This document shows positions 22,312 through 34,645 of a stretch of DNA of 64,000 nucleotides, in pieces (position 1 is the stretch's first letter; each line of letters begins with the position of its first letter). A program made the position numbers and the translations under genes. The DNA comes from Bidens hawaiensis (Eukaryota; Streptophyta; Magnoliopsida; Asterales; Asteraceae): positions 248,001 through 312,000 of the forward strand of contig JAIQDT010000234.1 in NCBI GenBank assembly GCA_021521415.1, read 5' to 3'. Under the pieces are notes generated by a model that was given only the letters and a program-made list of their open reading frames with translations, was not told the origin of the DNA and searched no databases.

Positions 22312-22758
22312 TGTTGGTGCATAAATGTCAGTAGTTCATAGTCTAGTGTCTGTAATCGAGTCTGTAATGTTCTTTATGTTTTTGTTTAAGCGAAGTTGTT
22401 AACAAGTTCGCCTAGGCGAATTTGTTGAACAAGCGAAGTTATGGACAACTTCGCCTGAACATATCAGGCGAAGTTGTCGTGTATATATAGTCCTAGGTTA
22501 CGGGCTGTTTAGAGTTAATCGTTAGAGTCGTTTTGGTTGATCGAGTTGATCTAAGCTGGTTTGAGTTCATTGTAACGTGAGGACGAGAGTCTGTATCAGT
22601 GATTCATATCACGTGAGTTCAGTTATTAATATATAACGTGTTTCGGTTTATTCGTGTGTGTTTGTTTGGTTTGCTTTCTACGCTCGTAACGATCTACGCA
22701 GGGATTCCGCACCTGAGTAGACCGAGATATCTCGTGTGATCCGTCCAGGGAACCTACA
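22312..22758 (+). mobile_element. COP-2 5' LTR
   Basis: TGTTGGTGCATAAATG to GGGAACCTACA. TATA-like GTATATATAG at about 22483-22492 after inverted GCGAAGTT/AACTTCGC words (22390-22475). It differs from the 3' LTR at about four sites, including one T that spoils the palindrome present intact at 53212-53237. Confidence 0.92.
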
Positions 22759-22759
22759 A

Positions 22760-22773
22760 TTGGTATCAGAGCC
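22760..22773 (+). promoter_or_regulatory. COP-2 primer-binding site
   Basis: TTGGTATCAGAGCC starts two bases after the LTR end and is complementary to the initiator tRNA-Met 3' end. The same site occurs in COP-1, GYP-Y, GYP-Z and behind the second GYP-X LTR. Confidence 0.88.
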
Positions 22774-23738
22774 TTAGGCTCTTATGCTATGTTTCGAGAT
22801 CTGCGTTTTGGTGTTTCTGGCACGTTTCTGTGCGTTTCTGGCCGAACAGCGCCGCAGGCGAAGTTATTTTTCATCAGGCGAAGTTGCCGTCACTGTTCGT
22901 AGGGTTTAGGCGAAGATATAAGGTTAAGCGAAGTTATCCACAATATCGCCTACCTCACAAGTTCGCTTATCAGCCAGGCGAAGTTATGGACAGGCGAAGT
23001 TAAGGAGGAGAGATGTTAACTTTAGGCGAAGTTAACGAGTTTAAAAAAAAAAAAAAGTATTTTGGTGTTTTCGTCTGTATGGCCAGGTGTACACGATTAT
23101 TGTGAGACCGGAGATGTTGTTCCGTCAACGAGTGAAACTTGTTATCTCTGGGTCTTACGTGTGAACAAATACGTGTCAACTCTGGATATGGAGTTGAATT
23201 TGTGAATGGGATATTGATTGAAACTGGATATTGACACATATTTGGGTGTTTGTGGGCAACGAAATTGTTGTTGTTCGAGGTTGACCAACTGAAGAAAGTC
23301 AAATTGAACTGAAGGTTTTTGTCATTACTGGATTGCGGTCAGAGCATATTATTTATGTTATTTTCAAGGCGTTCGAGAATTGGATCCTGAAACGTGATGC
23401 TTATTTATTAGAGTGAAAATTCTGGAACAAGTTGGATTTAATCGGGAACTAAAGTGTTTATGTTCTTGATCGTTATCCCTGGTGATTGAAGATGATTCGG
23501 ATTAATTAATGGTCATGTGTTAGATTCTGTCAAGGTGGTTTTGTGATGAAATTGATCACTTGATGTTGAGTAGTTGAAGATTAAACCTTATCGTATGCTG
23601 ACGAGTTGGTGAAGTTATGGAGGAAGCCCAACTTCACGTGTTGGTGAAGTCAGATGGACTCACGTGATTGGTTGAGATGATCTATTGGCATGAGGATGCA
23701 TGCATTTCAAAGACCTCAATCGTTATAGTCGGAGAAGC
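22774..23738 (+). other. COP-2 leader and unclassified internal sequence
   Basis: The first part (to about 23040) is a copia leader like that of COP-1, with GCGAAGTT words. From a 14-A run (23043-23056) onward the sequence matches nothing else in the window and has no long frame; it may be non-coding filler or captured sequence. The last five bases, GAAGC (23734-23738), are the left copy of the GYP-Y target duplication. The sequence continues at 46801. Confidence 0.55.
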
Positions 23739-25726
23739 TGTGACACTCCACTAAATCGGTCATACCCATACAAATATTAAACACGAATTACTAACGTTAA
23801 TTCTCTTTAGATTAAGTTTTGATAATGTTAACCATAACAAGTTTAGTACAATCCTTAACATACAAGATACATTGCATACACATAATTTATTTTTAATTAT
23901 TTAAATTACTCACAATTTCGGATTTGGTCCGACGAACACAGACGTTGGTGATAATTTTAAATGACCCGAACATATATATGAACGAACTAGGAAGTTTAAA
24001 ATTTCATGGGTTTTCGAGCGATTAGTTTATTAAAAGCCAATATGTATGTAAATACAAGTACGAAACGCTATACGTTAAGAATACTTGATCTCGCTCCTTC
24101 AACTATTGATAGCTAAACAAACAAACACATCCAGAGTTAAGATATTATTAATAAGCTTATAACCAACATTAAATGTTATTAACAAATTCAATGAGCATTT
24201 AACTCCCAAACTAAAACTCACGAAGCATTTCTATACATACATGTATGCACCTTTATATTTTCTTGGAAACTTGAATAAAAATGCACATAATACACTTATG
24301 AATACTTGGCTCAATATCATTAAAAATAAAATAATAACAATGTTAAAGTTATTTGAATCTCAATTAGATTATATTAATATTACTACATAATTAAAATTAA
24401 TGTTTTTTTAAATAATTTTTTTGTGCCATTGTACGCGAGCATGCTCTAGCCTACTTCACCCAATTTGTAATAAATCTAAAGTTAAAACATAACCATAGGG
24501 GTAAACCAAACAATACCAAGTCAACTACTTCAATTCCTAAACGAACCAAACTAAACTAAATTCACACTTAACCAAACCAATCTAAACCATCCTAATACCT
24601 TTTCCCCTCTGACCTCGGTTAAACACCACCAACCAATACATACTTTCCCCTCCCAATTTCCCTTATGTTTAGTCATTTGATTTTAGATATTACATGAAGG
24701 TAATGGGAATGGAAGTACAATCCCTAAAGTCAACACCAATCAACCCCTATCATTTCCTTCCCTTCACTAGGCCTTCAACAAACGGACCCATCCCAAATTC
24801 CAATCAATTCAAATATATTTTACTTCTACCACACTTCACCATCCACTATCATTATTAAGGATATCCAAACATGTGGTGCAAAATCTTTTAAACCCTTCTA
24901 CATAAACAATCTCATGATGTCAAACCAAACACTCAACTTCACAAACAATTACTATCTCTCTCGGATTTCCTCTACTCTCAACCGAACCCACACACACATT
25001 TCCACCTTCAAACATTAAATATTCATACTAAGATCAATGACTTCCTAGGAGGCTACAACTTGGTGGAGCTAGCTTCAGTTCCCTGTTCTCTTTAAACACA
25101 TTTTTACCACTAAATAAGTGAGCATCTACATCTTAAATCTTCTTTTGTATATATACATGTTATAAGAATATTCATGCTAAAATGCTCCCACTCAACTAGT
25201 ATGGATTATAATGACACGTTAAATAGAAAAAGAAACTGAGTCTATAAACTTGGTTTATATGAGTAAATAATATTATGAAACCTACAAGTGATGGTGACAA
25301 TTTATGGTTTCATTAGTTGTACGTGAGTAAATTTTGTTAAACAAAAAGTTATGTTCTTCATATATGTAATGTAAAAGATAAGTATTATTGTGAATATTTT
25401 GTGAATACACGTATTAGTAGTTTTAAAGTAGTTACGGTGGATGGTGGATAATACGTCTAAGAGATATAAGATAATAAATTTTATACGTTAAAAGATCTTG
25501 CAAGAAGCACACACACATATTACATATCTCATAATTGTAGAAAATAATAGCATTCATTGCAAGTTAAATGACCGAGAAGGTTATATTTTATAAAGACATA
25601 TTATTTTCTAGAAAAAAAAAATATATAATCTTTATATATGTTTATTACGCATCGGTTATATCTAACTCACATCGACACCAATAAGAATTATACTTTTGAT
25701 ATTTATATAAGTATATAAATACTTAT

Positions 25727-25757
<31 letters not shown>

Positions 25758-27147
25758 GTATAAATTGGAACGACTAAAATTAACGTATGAACAATTACTT
25801 ACGAAATATGGGAAACGATCGGTTGGTGAAAGCAACCGACACCTTAAGTGAAACGATGACATAAACAAACGAAACGTTCGGTTAGTGAAAGAAACCAACA
25901 CAAGCCTAATGAATGAAACGTCTGGTTGGAGAAAGCAACCGACACAAATACAATAAACGAAACGACTAGTTGGGTGTAAGCGACCATCATAAACTGACTT
26001 GCGAGTTGATAACGGTAACTAACTGACCTTACACGTTTAGGACGTGTGAAGGCAGCGGACCTCGGGTCAAAACAGAAACTACTAGCGAAACGGACACCTG
26101 AACTTATGAGGTGAGTTCTCACGAGCCCCTTTTTAATGAACTGTTTTAAATATTTTCCCGGGGCGGAAAGCATGCTTTTATTAAAGTATTTAAGTACATA
26201 CTGACCGTATGGAAACACTTGTTTATTTATATATGTTGTTTATTGCACAGAATATATAAATTGTTTATCGTATGGGATTGTTCTGGGGTAACATAGTTCC
26301 CAGAGGTTATTATTATTGTTCTGGGGTAACATAGTTCCCAGAGTTTATTATTGTTCTGGGGTAACATAGTTCCCAGAGGTTATTATTATTGTTCTGGGGT
26401 AACATAGTTCCCAGAGTTTATTATTGTTCTGGGGTAACATAGTTCCCAGAGGTTATTATTATTGTTCTGGGGTAACATAGTTCCCAGAGTTTATTATTGT
26501 TCTGGGGTAACATAGTTCCCAGAGGTTATTATTATTGTTCTGGGGTAACATAGTTCCCAGAGTTTATTATTGTTCTGGGGTAACATAGTTCCCAGAGGTT
26601 ATTATTATTGTTCTGGGGTAACATAGTTCCCAGAGGTTATTATTAAATGTTCTAGGTTAACAGTGTCCCCAGAGGTTATTGGAAATGTTCTGGGTTAACA
26701 GTGTCCCCAGAGGTTATTGGAAATGTTCTGGGTTAACAGTGTCCCCAGGGGTTATTGGAAGTGCTCTGGGTTAACAGTGTCCCCAGATAATATTATATTT
26801 TGATATTGAAATATCACGGTTTACTCAAATTGTGAAACTCACCAACTATTCGTAGTTGACCCGTTTTCTCACATGCTTTTCAGGTACAACTAAGATGAAG
26901 TGATTGATTATGTGCTAAGTGCTTGATATGTGTAAGATTTGCGTGCTGGATGTTAGGATTCATTATTATAAATCGAATTATGTATCGTATTGTACGATGT
27001 GTGAATCACCTAGACGGTAATGAAATACAAGATAATGTAATTTGAAGTATATTAATGCATTCAGTTTTCTTTATAAACAATGTGGTTGATATCAGAGGCG
27101 TCTGTAGCATTCCGTTTACGTTTCCGCTGCGGTTACGGGGTGTTACA
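23739..27147 (+). mobile_element. GYP-Y 5' LTR
   Basis: 3409 bp, TGTGACACTCC to GGGGTGTTACA. Contains a TA microsatellite (25726-25747), the tandem hairpin array at 26278-26800 and, near the end, a block (CAACTA...GTAGTTGACCCG, then GATATCAGAGG) shared with the GYP-X LTR end. The open frames at 25662-25901 and 25844-26218 recur in the other LTR only because the LTR is duplicated. Confidence 0.9.
26278..26790 (+). repeat. Tandem array of hairpin units in the GYP-Y 5' LTR
   Basis: Ten units of 34-38 bp, each carrying TCTGGGG...TCCCAGA with inverted ends. Four diverged units follow, with TCTGGGTTAACAGTGTCCCCAGA. The first ten alternate between GAGGTTATTATTATT and GAGTTTATTATT spacers, a higher-order two-unit period. 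The 3' LTR has eleven units instead of ten, which accounts for the 38-bp length difference between the LTRs. Confidence 0.9.
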
Positions 27148-27151
27148 GAAC

Positions 27152-27165
27152 TTGGTATCAGAGCC
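27152..27165 (+). promoter_or_regulatory. GYP-Y primer-binding site
   Basis: TTGGTATCAGAGCC four bases after the LTR end; matches initiator tRNA-Met. Confidence 0.85.
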
Positions 27166-28211
27166 ATTGGTTATAATGAATTAGGAGGTCTTTAAAAGAT
27201 ACCTAAAATATAACCAGTAGCTCAAGTATTATAGAATCTGAATATCAACTAATAATTTATAGTGATGAGGTCTGGATGAACTTGGATGGACAAGTGAGTT
27301 ATTATGGTCCGGAACATAATAACAGACTTGTCCGCACGAGGGAATTCAGGGGAAGTCGCGGGGAACATTAATAGGTAAAAATGGCAACATATGTGTAAAG
27401 TATATAATATTATTTATGCGTGCTAATGTGTATATATATATATATATATGTGCATATCTTGTGGGTACATGTATTGAGAAATAGGACCCGGATAAGGAAC
27501 CGGGGGATGAAATAATAAAAGTACCGAGGATGCTGAAATTTCTAGAGCATCGGTTGATGATAAGTCGACTTATCGGGCCATAGTTATGATGGTACCAAGT
27601 TAGATCTCCCGTTTGACATTAACCAGAAATATCTAGTAACCGTCACTCCCAACCAAAAATTGATAAAATCCACACCCTACCAACACCGGTACCGCATATT
27701 CTAATAACTCCCTATGTTATCCTTACATCCGTTAGATGTTTACACCCATGTATGCTCGAATAGAATGATTACCTATACACAAAGAAGTGGTGGGGTCATT
27801 ATAGCATAATTGGTTGTTCGTTCGTAGGTGGTATACTGTGTATGCCGGATATACGAATAAACATGGACATTATAACTCCGTGGTATGTAATCGTTTGGTG
27901 CTCACGGCAAGCATGTATCGGTTATGCTGACATGCAGAAGGATATGGAAATCCCGTATATTAAATATTAATCTTTGTTGAGAAAGATCTATATGTCAGTT
28001 GGTGACAAGGGTTATGAAACATATTTGAACGTTAACCGACGTCAGGTTAAGTCCATATGTTATTATATTTGTGGAACTTATATACTAGATACTAGTATGT
28101 GTAATATGTGATAATATTTGGTGTGTATGTGTACCTGCTGTTACGATTGAACTGGTAACGAGTTATATGGTGAGATTAGTATTGATTACTGCGTACGGGA
28201 TGAGTACGGCA
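27166..28211 (+). other. GYP-Y leader
   Basis: About 1 kb without a credible gene. 27297-27395 (GGTCCGGAACATAATAACAG and GTAAAAATGGCAACATATGTG blocks) matches the leader stub of GYP-X at 58338-58438. A TA microsatellite lies at 27431-27449. No equivalent of the GYP-Z pre-gag gene is readable. Confidence 0.55.
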
Positions 28212-29560
28212 GGATGACATAAAAAGAATAACTCCAATGGTGGAGATTGATATGATTCAGTTGAATGCTCAAAGATAGCAGATGATGATACCGAATGTTG
28301 TATCACAGATCACTGCTAGTGTTGATGCAAATGTGATCGCGGAATTATAGATCGAGCAGTCACATGAATATGAATATTTCAATTCTTAGTGGTATTACTA
28401 AGAGTGATAATGTCCCACCGAATACTATTATGACTACAAGTATTAGTTATAAACTAAACATGAATAGTAGTCGTAATGAATTAGATCCGGTATGAAGGAT
28501 ATGTTTGTTGGTTGTGTTAAGGAAATTATTAATAGTTTACTGATGGTAAAGGGAGGAATAGATCAGCGAGTGGATAGAAAAGATCTAAATAGTTAAGGAT
28601 ATTGGTAAGAGTCTAGAACATTGTATAGTGAAATATGCTACAGATATGTTGGTAGATTATGTTGTATCGTGATGGAACACGATGGTACAAAATTATAGTT
28701 AGAAAATTATTAATCAGATGATATGGTCAGAATTTAAAATTCTTGTGCTAGGGCACTTTTATTCGAATAATTAAGTTCAGAGATTGGAAACTGAGCTATG
28801 GAAGATAGAAATGTTGTGTGCTGATCACTTAGAACACGCTGATCGTTTGAAGGAATTGTCATGTCTGGTAACATGGCTAATTACTCCTGAAACTAAGCGA
28901 AGTGAGCGCTATATTGGGGACTGACTCCATTGATAAGGAGTATAGTCAATCCTGTAAAATATACAACCTTTGGAAGGGTTGTGTCACAAGCCAACATTAA
29001 TATATTTGACTGTATGGGAAGCGGACTGGAAGGACGTTAGGTGAGACGTCGAGTGTTAAAGAAGAGAAATGATAAAGGTATAGTGCAAGATAGACTTGTG
29101 AATAAGTAGGTATGCCCTACAATCCAGAATTATACCAAGGCTAGTTCTGGTGTGAAAACATGAACCGCATAAAGGGTCCCTCCCTAAATGTGGAAAATAT
29201 GGTTATCGGCAGGAAGAAGAATGTCGAGTGATAGTAGGCCACATGTGTGGTAAAGATAGAAGTAATGCCCTAATTGTAGAACCAATTGGAGCCATGTGAA
29301 CCGACAACCCCAACCCATTCGAGTACAACCACTCCGAAACCAACAACTTCAATAACAATCCTTTCAAAGAAACCAAATTATGCCAAACAGTTGTAATTAC
29401 TATGAATGTGGCAGTACAGGACGTTTCAAGAGAAATTGCCCAAAGTTGAACCAAGGTGTCGTTGGAAGATGAAACTCATGACAAGCATCAACCTCTGGTC
29501 AAGCAAGGAGCTGAGCTTCTGTGAGTAATTCGAATAAAGCCCGTCATGATTCAAAGCAAA
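28212..29560 (+). pseudogene. GYP-Y gag remnant
   Basis: Heavily broken gag. Its start region (codons reading ITPMVEIDMIQLNAQ, then IPNVVSQITASVDANV) follows the GYP-X gag N-terminus. The final zinc knuckle at 29395-29439 reads YYECGSTGRFKRNC, with the first Cys and the His replaced. Several stops and frame changes lie between. Confidence 0.7.
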
Positions 29561-30484
29561 GTTAAGAAGTTTCGACGTAATAATTAACATGGGTTGGCTA
29601 ACTGAAATCAAGCATGAAAAGAAGATGATTAGAAGCTCTCCTTCGGACGATGAAGCGATTAGACACAGAGAAAAGTGTACGGTATTATGTTACCACTCTA
29701 ATCTCATCTTGAGATGTTATAATATTTACGACAAGAAGACGTGGTGTATTTGACAAACGCGACTGCCAAAGTATTTAAAAGAATACATATGGAAGATATC
29801 CCGATAATACGCGAATTTCCACAAGTTCTCCCAGAAGAACTCCCTGGATTACCGCCGATCCGACAGGTCGAATTCAGAATTGATTTAATGTCTCGGGCTG
29901 GCCCTGTTGCTAAAGCACCCTACCGACTTGCACCGTCCGAGATGCAAGAATTATCCAATCAGTTACAAGAATTGTTGGATAAGTTTTTTTTATACGACCT
30001 AGTTAGTCACCATGGGGTGCACCAGTTTTTAATTGGGAAATGAAGGACGGAAGTGTTAGAATATGTGTTGCTTTGGGAGAATTGAATAAAGTGACGATCA
30101 AGAATAGGTATTCACTTCTTTGAAGTAGATGATCTGTTTAACCAACTGCAGAGGGCGACTTATTTTTAGAAATTGATCTTAGATGTAGTTGTCGCCAAAT
30201 GAAAAATCCAAGAGGAGGACATTGCAACAACAGCGTTTCGGATTCGCTACGGCCATTATGAATTCTTAGTTATGCCTTTCGGGCTAACAAATGCGCCGGC
30301 AGCATTCATGGAACTCATGAACCAAGTCTGTAAACCTTATTTAGACAAATTTATCATAACATTCCTTGATGATCATTTGATATATTCGCAACGTAAAGAA
30401 GAGCACGAACGACGGTTAAGGAAAATTGTGGAAGTGTTAAATCAAGAGGAGTTGTACGCGAAGTTTTCAAAATATGATTTTTAA
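29561..30484 (+). pseudogene. GYP-Y protease end and reverse transcriptase remnant
   Basis: 29570-29616 encodes SFDVIINMGWLTEIKH, the end of a chromovirus protease. 29741-30043 gives [20 protein letters not shown] and KAPYRLAPSEMQEL. 30272-30484 gives [17 protein letters not shown] and a changed catalytic loop, FLDDHLIYSQ. The stretch between these parts is frameshifted several times. Not functional. Confidence 0.82.
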
Positions 30485-31611
30485 ATAAAGAAGGCATAAT
30501 CCCGTGACCTCACCGCCTGAGACAATAGGGATTGTTTTTATTAGAACGGTAAATAAAAGACAAGCTTTCAGCAGATAAACCATAAATTATGTAGTACACC
30601 GACCGTAACCCTACCTGAATTAGTAGATAACCCCATTGTATGCTACGGTGAATTCTACCAAGGATTAGGTTGCGTGTTAATTAAGTTATCACTTAGGGAA
30701 CACAACAACTGAAGGCGCACAATAGGGACTACACAAATCACAACTTGGAGTTAGTAGTCGTAGTATTTTAAGGCGTTATTTTTATGGTATGAAATGCATT
30801 ATCTTTACTAACCATGAAAGCCATTAACATATCTTCAATCAAATGGAATTGATTTTGAGATAATGTCGAGTTGAATTATTGACTATTATGATTGAGAAAA
30901 TCAAATACCACATGCGAAACATAGGTAGTCAAGGAAGAGTTAAAAGTCTAATTATTAGAACATAAAGAATAGAAAAGTTAAAAGTCTTTGGAAGAAATAA
31001 GAAAACAATTAGAACAAAGATTGATAAAATTTCAATTACATAGATAAAATCTAAAATGTAAATAGTATAAGTATTAAAAGCCTGAGAAAGTGAATGATAT
31101 AAGAGAATCACATACTTGAATACTCGATTCATTTGAGTGCCGATACACACATAAAATTGTGAGATTATTGGTGGTCAAGTATGAAATGTTATATTTTCAC
31201 CTACATCGGTAAGTGTTTATTTATTTATTTTATTTTGTTAATAAAATAGAATATAGAAAACCATCTATACCTCAATTAGAGATATCCCAGTGTAGATGTC
31301 AATGGGAGCAATTCTTGATAAATTATATTACAAAGCAAAAAGGATTTAACACGATTTTGGTAATCGTCAACCTTCTGACAAAATTTGCACTTCTTCCGAG
31401 TTAAGGAAAAAGATTAAAAATGGAAGAGATGGTTTGGAAGTTGGAACTTACTTGAAGGGTACATGGCTAGGAATGAAATGCCAGTTCTCTAATATCCACC
31501 ATAGAAATTTAATGTTAGAGGTAAAAGTTATTTTTTTTAAAAAGATCGTACCTTGAGATTGCGTTGCCGGATTAGTAAATAATTAAACTTGAACTGAGAA
31601 GTGTCGACTCA

Positions 31612-31651
<40 letters not shown>

Positions 31652-31998
31652 TAACGCGAATTTGTTCCGTGACTTACAAACTAATAACATCAAGAATTTA
31701 ACAGTATTCTTGAAGCGTTCCGTAGGTTAAATATGAGAATATATGCACTACATGAAACTCTAAGTATCTCACTTCAAGAGATTCATATTAGTGATAGGTT
31801 AAGTATTCGTGGAGAATCGATTGGAGTTTAAGATATAGCAGAACCATAGTAAACTCACGAAGTTGATTGGAACTCGAAACGCGACACAAATATTACTTGG
31901 GAGCGTGAGGATCGTATGAAACGAAGGAATCTTCATTTATTTGAAAGCACAACAGTTACCGATCGGAGGATTTGAATTTCGAGGACGAAATTCTTATA
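30485..31998 (+). pseudogene. GYP-Y RNase H, integrase and chromodomain ruins
   Basis: Very degraded. 31252-31404 has an integrase piece (EYRKPSIPQLE, then ILVIVNLLTKFALLPS). 31873-31941 encodes WNSKRDTNITWEREDRMKRR, the end of a chromodomain as in GYP-Z ([20 protein letters not shown]). In between I can read only scattered motifs. A 35-A run lies at 31614-31648. Confidence 0.65.
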
Positions 31999-32010
31999 AC
32001 ATGGGGAGAA
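31999..32010 (+). promoter_or_regulatory. GYP-Y polypurine tract
   Basis: ACATGGGGAGAA directly before the 3' LTR start (TGTGACACTCC). It is preceded by an inverted-repeat motif GAATTTCGAGGACGAAATTC ending near 31993, a form also seen beside the GYP-Z tract. Confidence 0.78.
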
Positions 32011-33998
32011 TGTGACACTCCACTAAATCGGTCATACCCATACAAATATTAAACACGAATTACTAACGTTAATTCTCTTTAGATTAAGTTTTGATAATGT
32101 TAACCATAACAAGTTTAGTACAATCCTTAACATACAAGATACATTGCATACACATAATTTATTTTTAATTATTTAAATTACTCACAATTTCGGATTTGGT
32201 CCGACGAACACAGACGTTGGTGATAATTTTAAATGACCCCAACATATATATGAACGAACTAGGAAGTTTAAAATTTCATGGGTTTTCGAGCGATTAGTTT
32301 ATTAAAAGCCAATATGTATGTAAATACAAGTACGAAACGCTATACGTTAAGAATACTTGATCTCGCTCCTTCAACTATTGATAGCTAAACAAACAAACAC
32401 ATCCAGAGTTAAGATATTATTAATAAGCTTATAACCAACATTAAATGTTATTAACAAATTCAATGAGCATTTAACTCCCAAACTAAAACTCACGAAGCAT
32501 TTCTATACATACATGTATGCACCTTTATATTTTCTTGGAAACTTGAATAAAAATGCACATAATACACTTATGAATACTTGGCTCAATATCATTAAAAATA
32601 AAATAATAACAATGTTAAAGTTATTTGAATCTCAATTAGATTATATTAATATTACTACATAATTAAAATTAATGTTTTTTTAAATAATTTTTTTGTGCCA
32701 TTGTACGCGAGCATGCTCTAGCCTACTTCACCCAATTTGTAATAAATCTAAAGTTAAAACATAACCATAGGGGTAAACCAAACAATACCAAGTCAACTAC
32801 TTCAATTCCTAAACGAACCAAACTAAACTAAATTCACACTTAACCAAACCAATCTAAACCATCCTAATACCTTTTCCCCTCTGACCTCGGTTAAACACCA
32901 CCAACCAATACATACTTTCCCCTCCCAATTTCCCTTATGTTTAGTCATTTGATTTTAGATATTACATGAAGGTAATGGGAATGGAAGTACAATCCCTAAA
33001 GTCAACACCAATCAACCCCTATCATTTCCTTCCCTTCACTAGGCCTTCAACAAACGGACCCATCCCAAATTCCAATCAATTCAAATATATTTTACTTCTA
33101 CCACACTTCACCATCCACTATCATTATTAAGGATATCCAAACATGTGGTGCAAAATCTTTTAAACCCTTCTACATAAACAATCTCATGATGTCAAACCAA
33201 ACACTCAACTTCACAAACAATTACTATCTCTCTCGGATTTCCTCTACTCTCAACCGAACCCACACACACATTTCCACCTTCAAACATTAAATATTCATAC
33301 TAAGATCAATGACTTCCTAGGAGGCTACAACTTGGTGGAGCTAGCTTCAGTTCCCTGTTCTCTTTAAACACATTTTTACCACTAAATAAGTGAGCATCTA
33401 CATCTTAAATCTTCTTTTGTATATATACATGTTATAAGAATATTCATGCTAAAATGCTCCCACTCAACTAGTATGGATTATAATGACACGTTAAATAGAA
33501 AAAGAAACTGAGTCTATAAACTTGGTTTATATGAGTAAATAATATTATGAAACCTACAAGTGATGGTGACAATTTATGGTTTCATTAGTTGTACGTGAGT
33601 AAATTTTGTTAAACAAAAAGTTATGTTCTTCATATATGTAATGTAAAAGATAAGTATTATTGTGAATATTTTGTGAATACACGTATTAGTAGTTTTAAAG
33701 TAGTTACGGTGGATGGTGGATAATACGTCTAAGAGATATAAGATAATAAATTTTATACGTTAAAAGATCTTGCAAGAAGCACACACACATATTACATATC
33801 TCATAATTGTAGAAAATAATAGCATTCATTGCAAGTTAAATGACCGAGAAGGTTATATTTTATAAAGACATATTATTTTCTAGAAAAAAAAAATATATAA
33901 TCTTTATATATGTTTATTACGCATCGGTTATATCTAACTCACATCGACACCAATAAGAATTATACTTTTGATATTTATATAAGTATATAAATACTTAT

Positions 33999-34029
<31 letters not shown>

Positions 34030-34645
34030 GTATAAATTGGAACGACTAAAATTAACGTATGAACAATTACTTACGAAATATGGGAAACGATCGGTTGGTG
34101 AAAGCAACCGACACCTTAAGTGAAACGATGACATAAACAAACGAAACGTTCGGTTAGTGAAAGAAACCAACACAAGCCTAATGAATGAAACGTCTGGTTG
34201 GAGAAAGCAACCGACACAAATACAATAAACGAAACGACTAGTTGGGTGTAAGCGACCAGCATAAACTGACTTGCGAGTTGATAACGGTAACTAACTGACC
34301 TTACACGTTTAGGACGTGTGAAGGCAGCGGACCTCGGGTCAAAACAGAAACTACTAGCGAAACGGACACCTGAACTTATGAGGTGAGTTCTCACGAGCCC
34401 CTTTTTAATGAACTGTTTTAAATATTTTCCCGGGGCGGAAAGCATGCTTTTATTAAAGTATTTAAGTACATACTGACCGTATGGAAACACTTGTTTATTT
34501 ATATATGTTGTTTATTGCACAGAATATATAAATTGTTTATCGTATGGGATTGTTCTGGGGTAACATAGTTCCCAGAGGTTATTATTATTGTTCTGGGGTA
34601 ACATAGTTCCCAGAGGTTATTATTATTGTTCTGGGGTAACATAGT
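32011..34645 (+). mobile_element. GYP-Y 3' LTR, part 1
   Basis: Copy of 23739-26372 with two substitutions noticed by eye (G/C near 32237, T/G near 34258). Interrupted by GYP-Z inside its third tandem hairpin unit. The last five bases, ATAGT (34641-34645), are the left target duplication of GYP-Z. Confidence 0.9.

Noticed and set aside
22760..22773. TGGTATCAGAGCC considered as part of a tRNA gene
   Set aside because: It is the complement of the tRNA 3' end next to an LTR, a primer-binding site; no cloverleaf nearby. Same at 16905, 27152, 43266 and 58187.
25844..26218. 124-codon minus frame also present at 34116-34490
   Set aside because: Duplicated because both are GYP-Y LTRs; no domain or start context.
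31614..31648. 35-A run (and 30-A run at 48811-48840) considered as a LINE or SINE tail
   Set aside because: No upstream LINE or SINE body and no flanking duplication noticed; inside decayed GYP-Y and COP-2 internal sequence.
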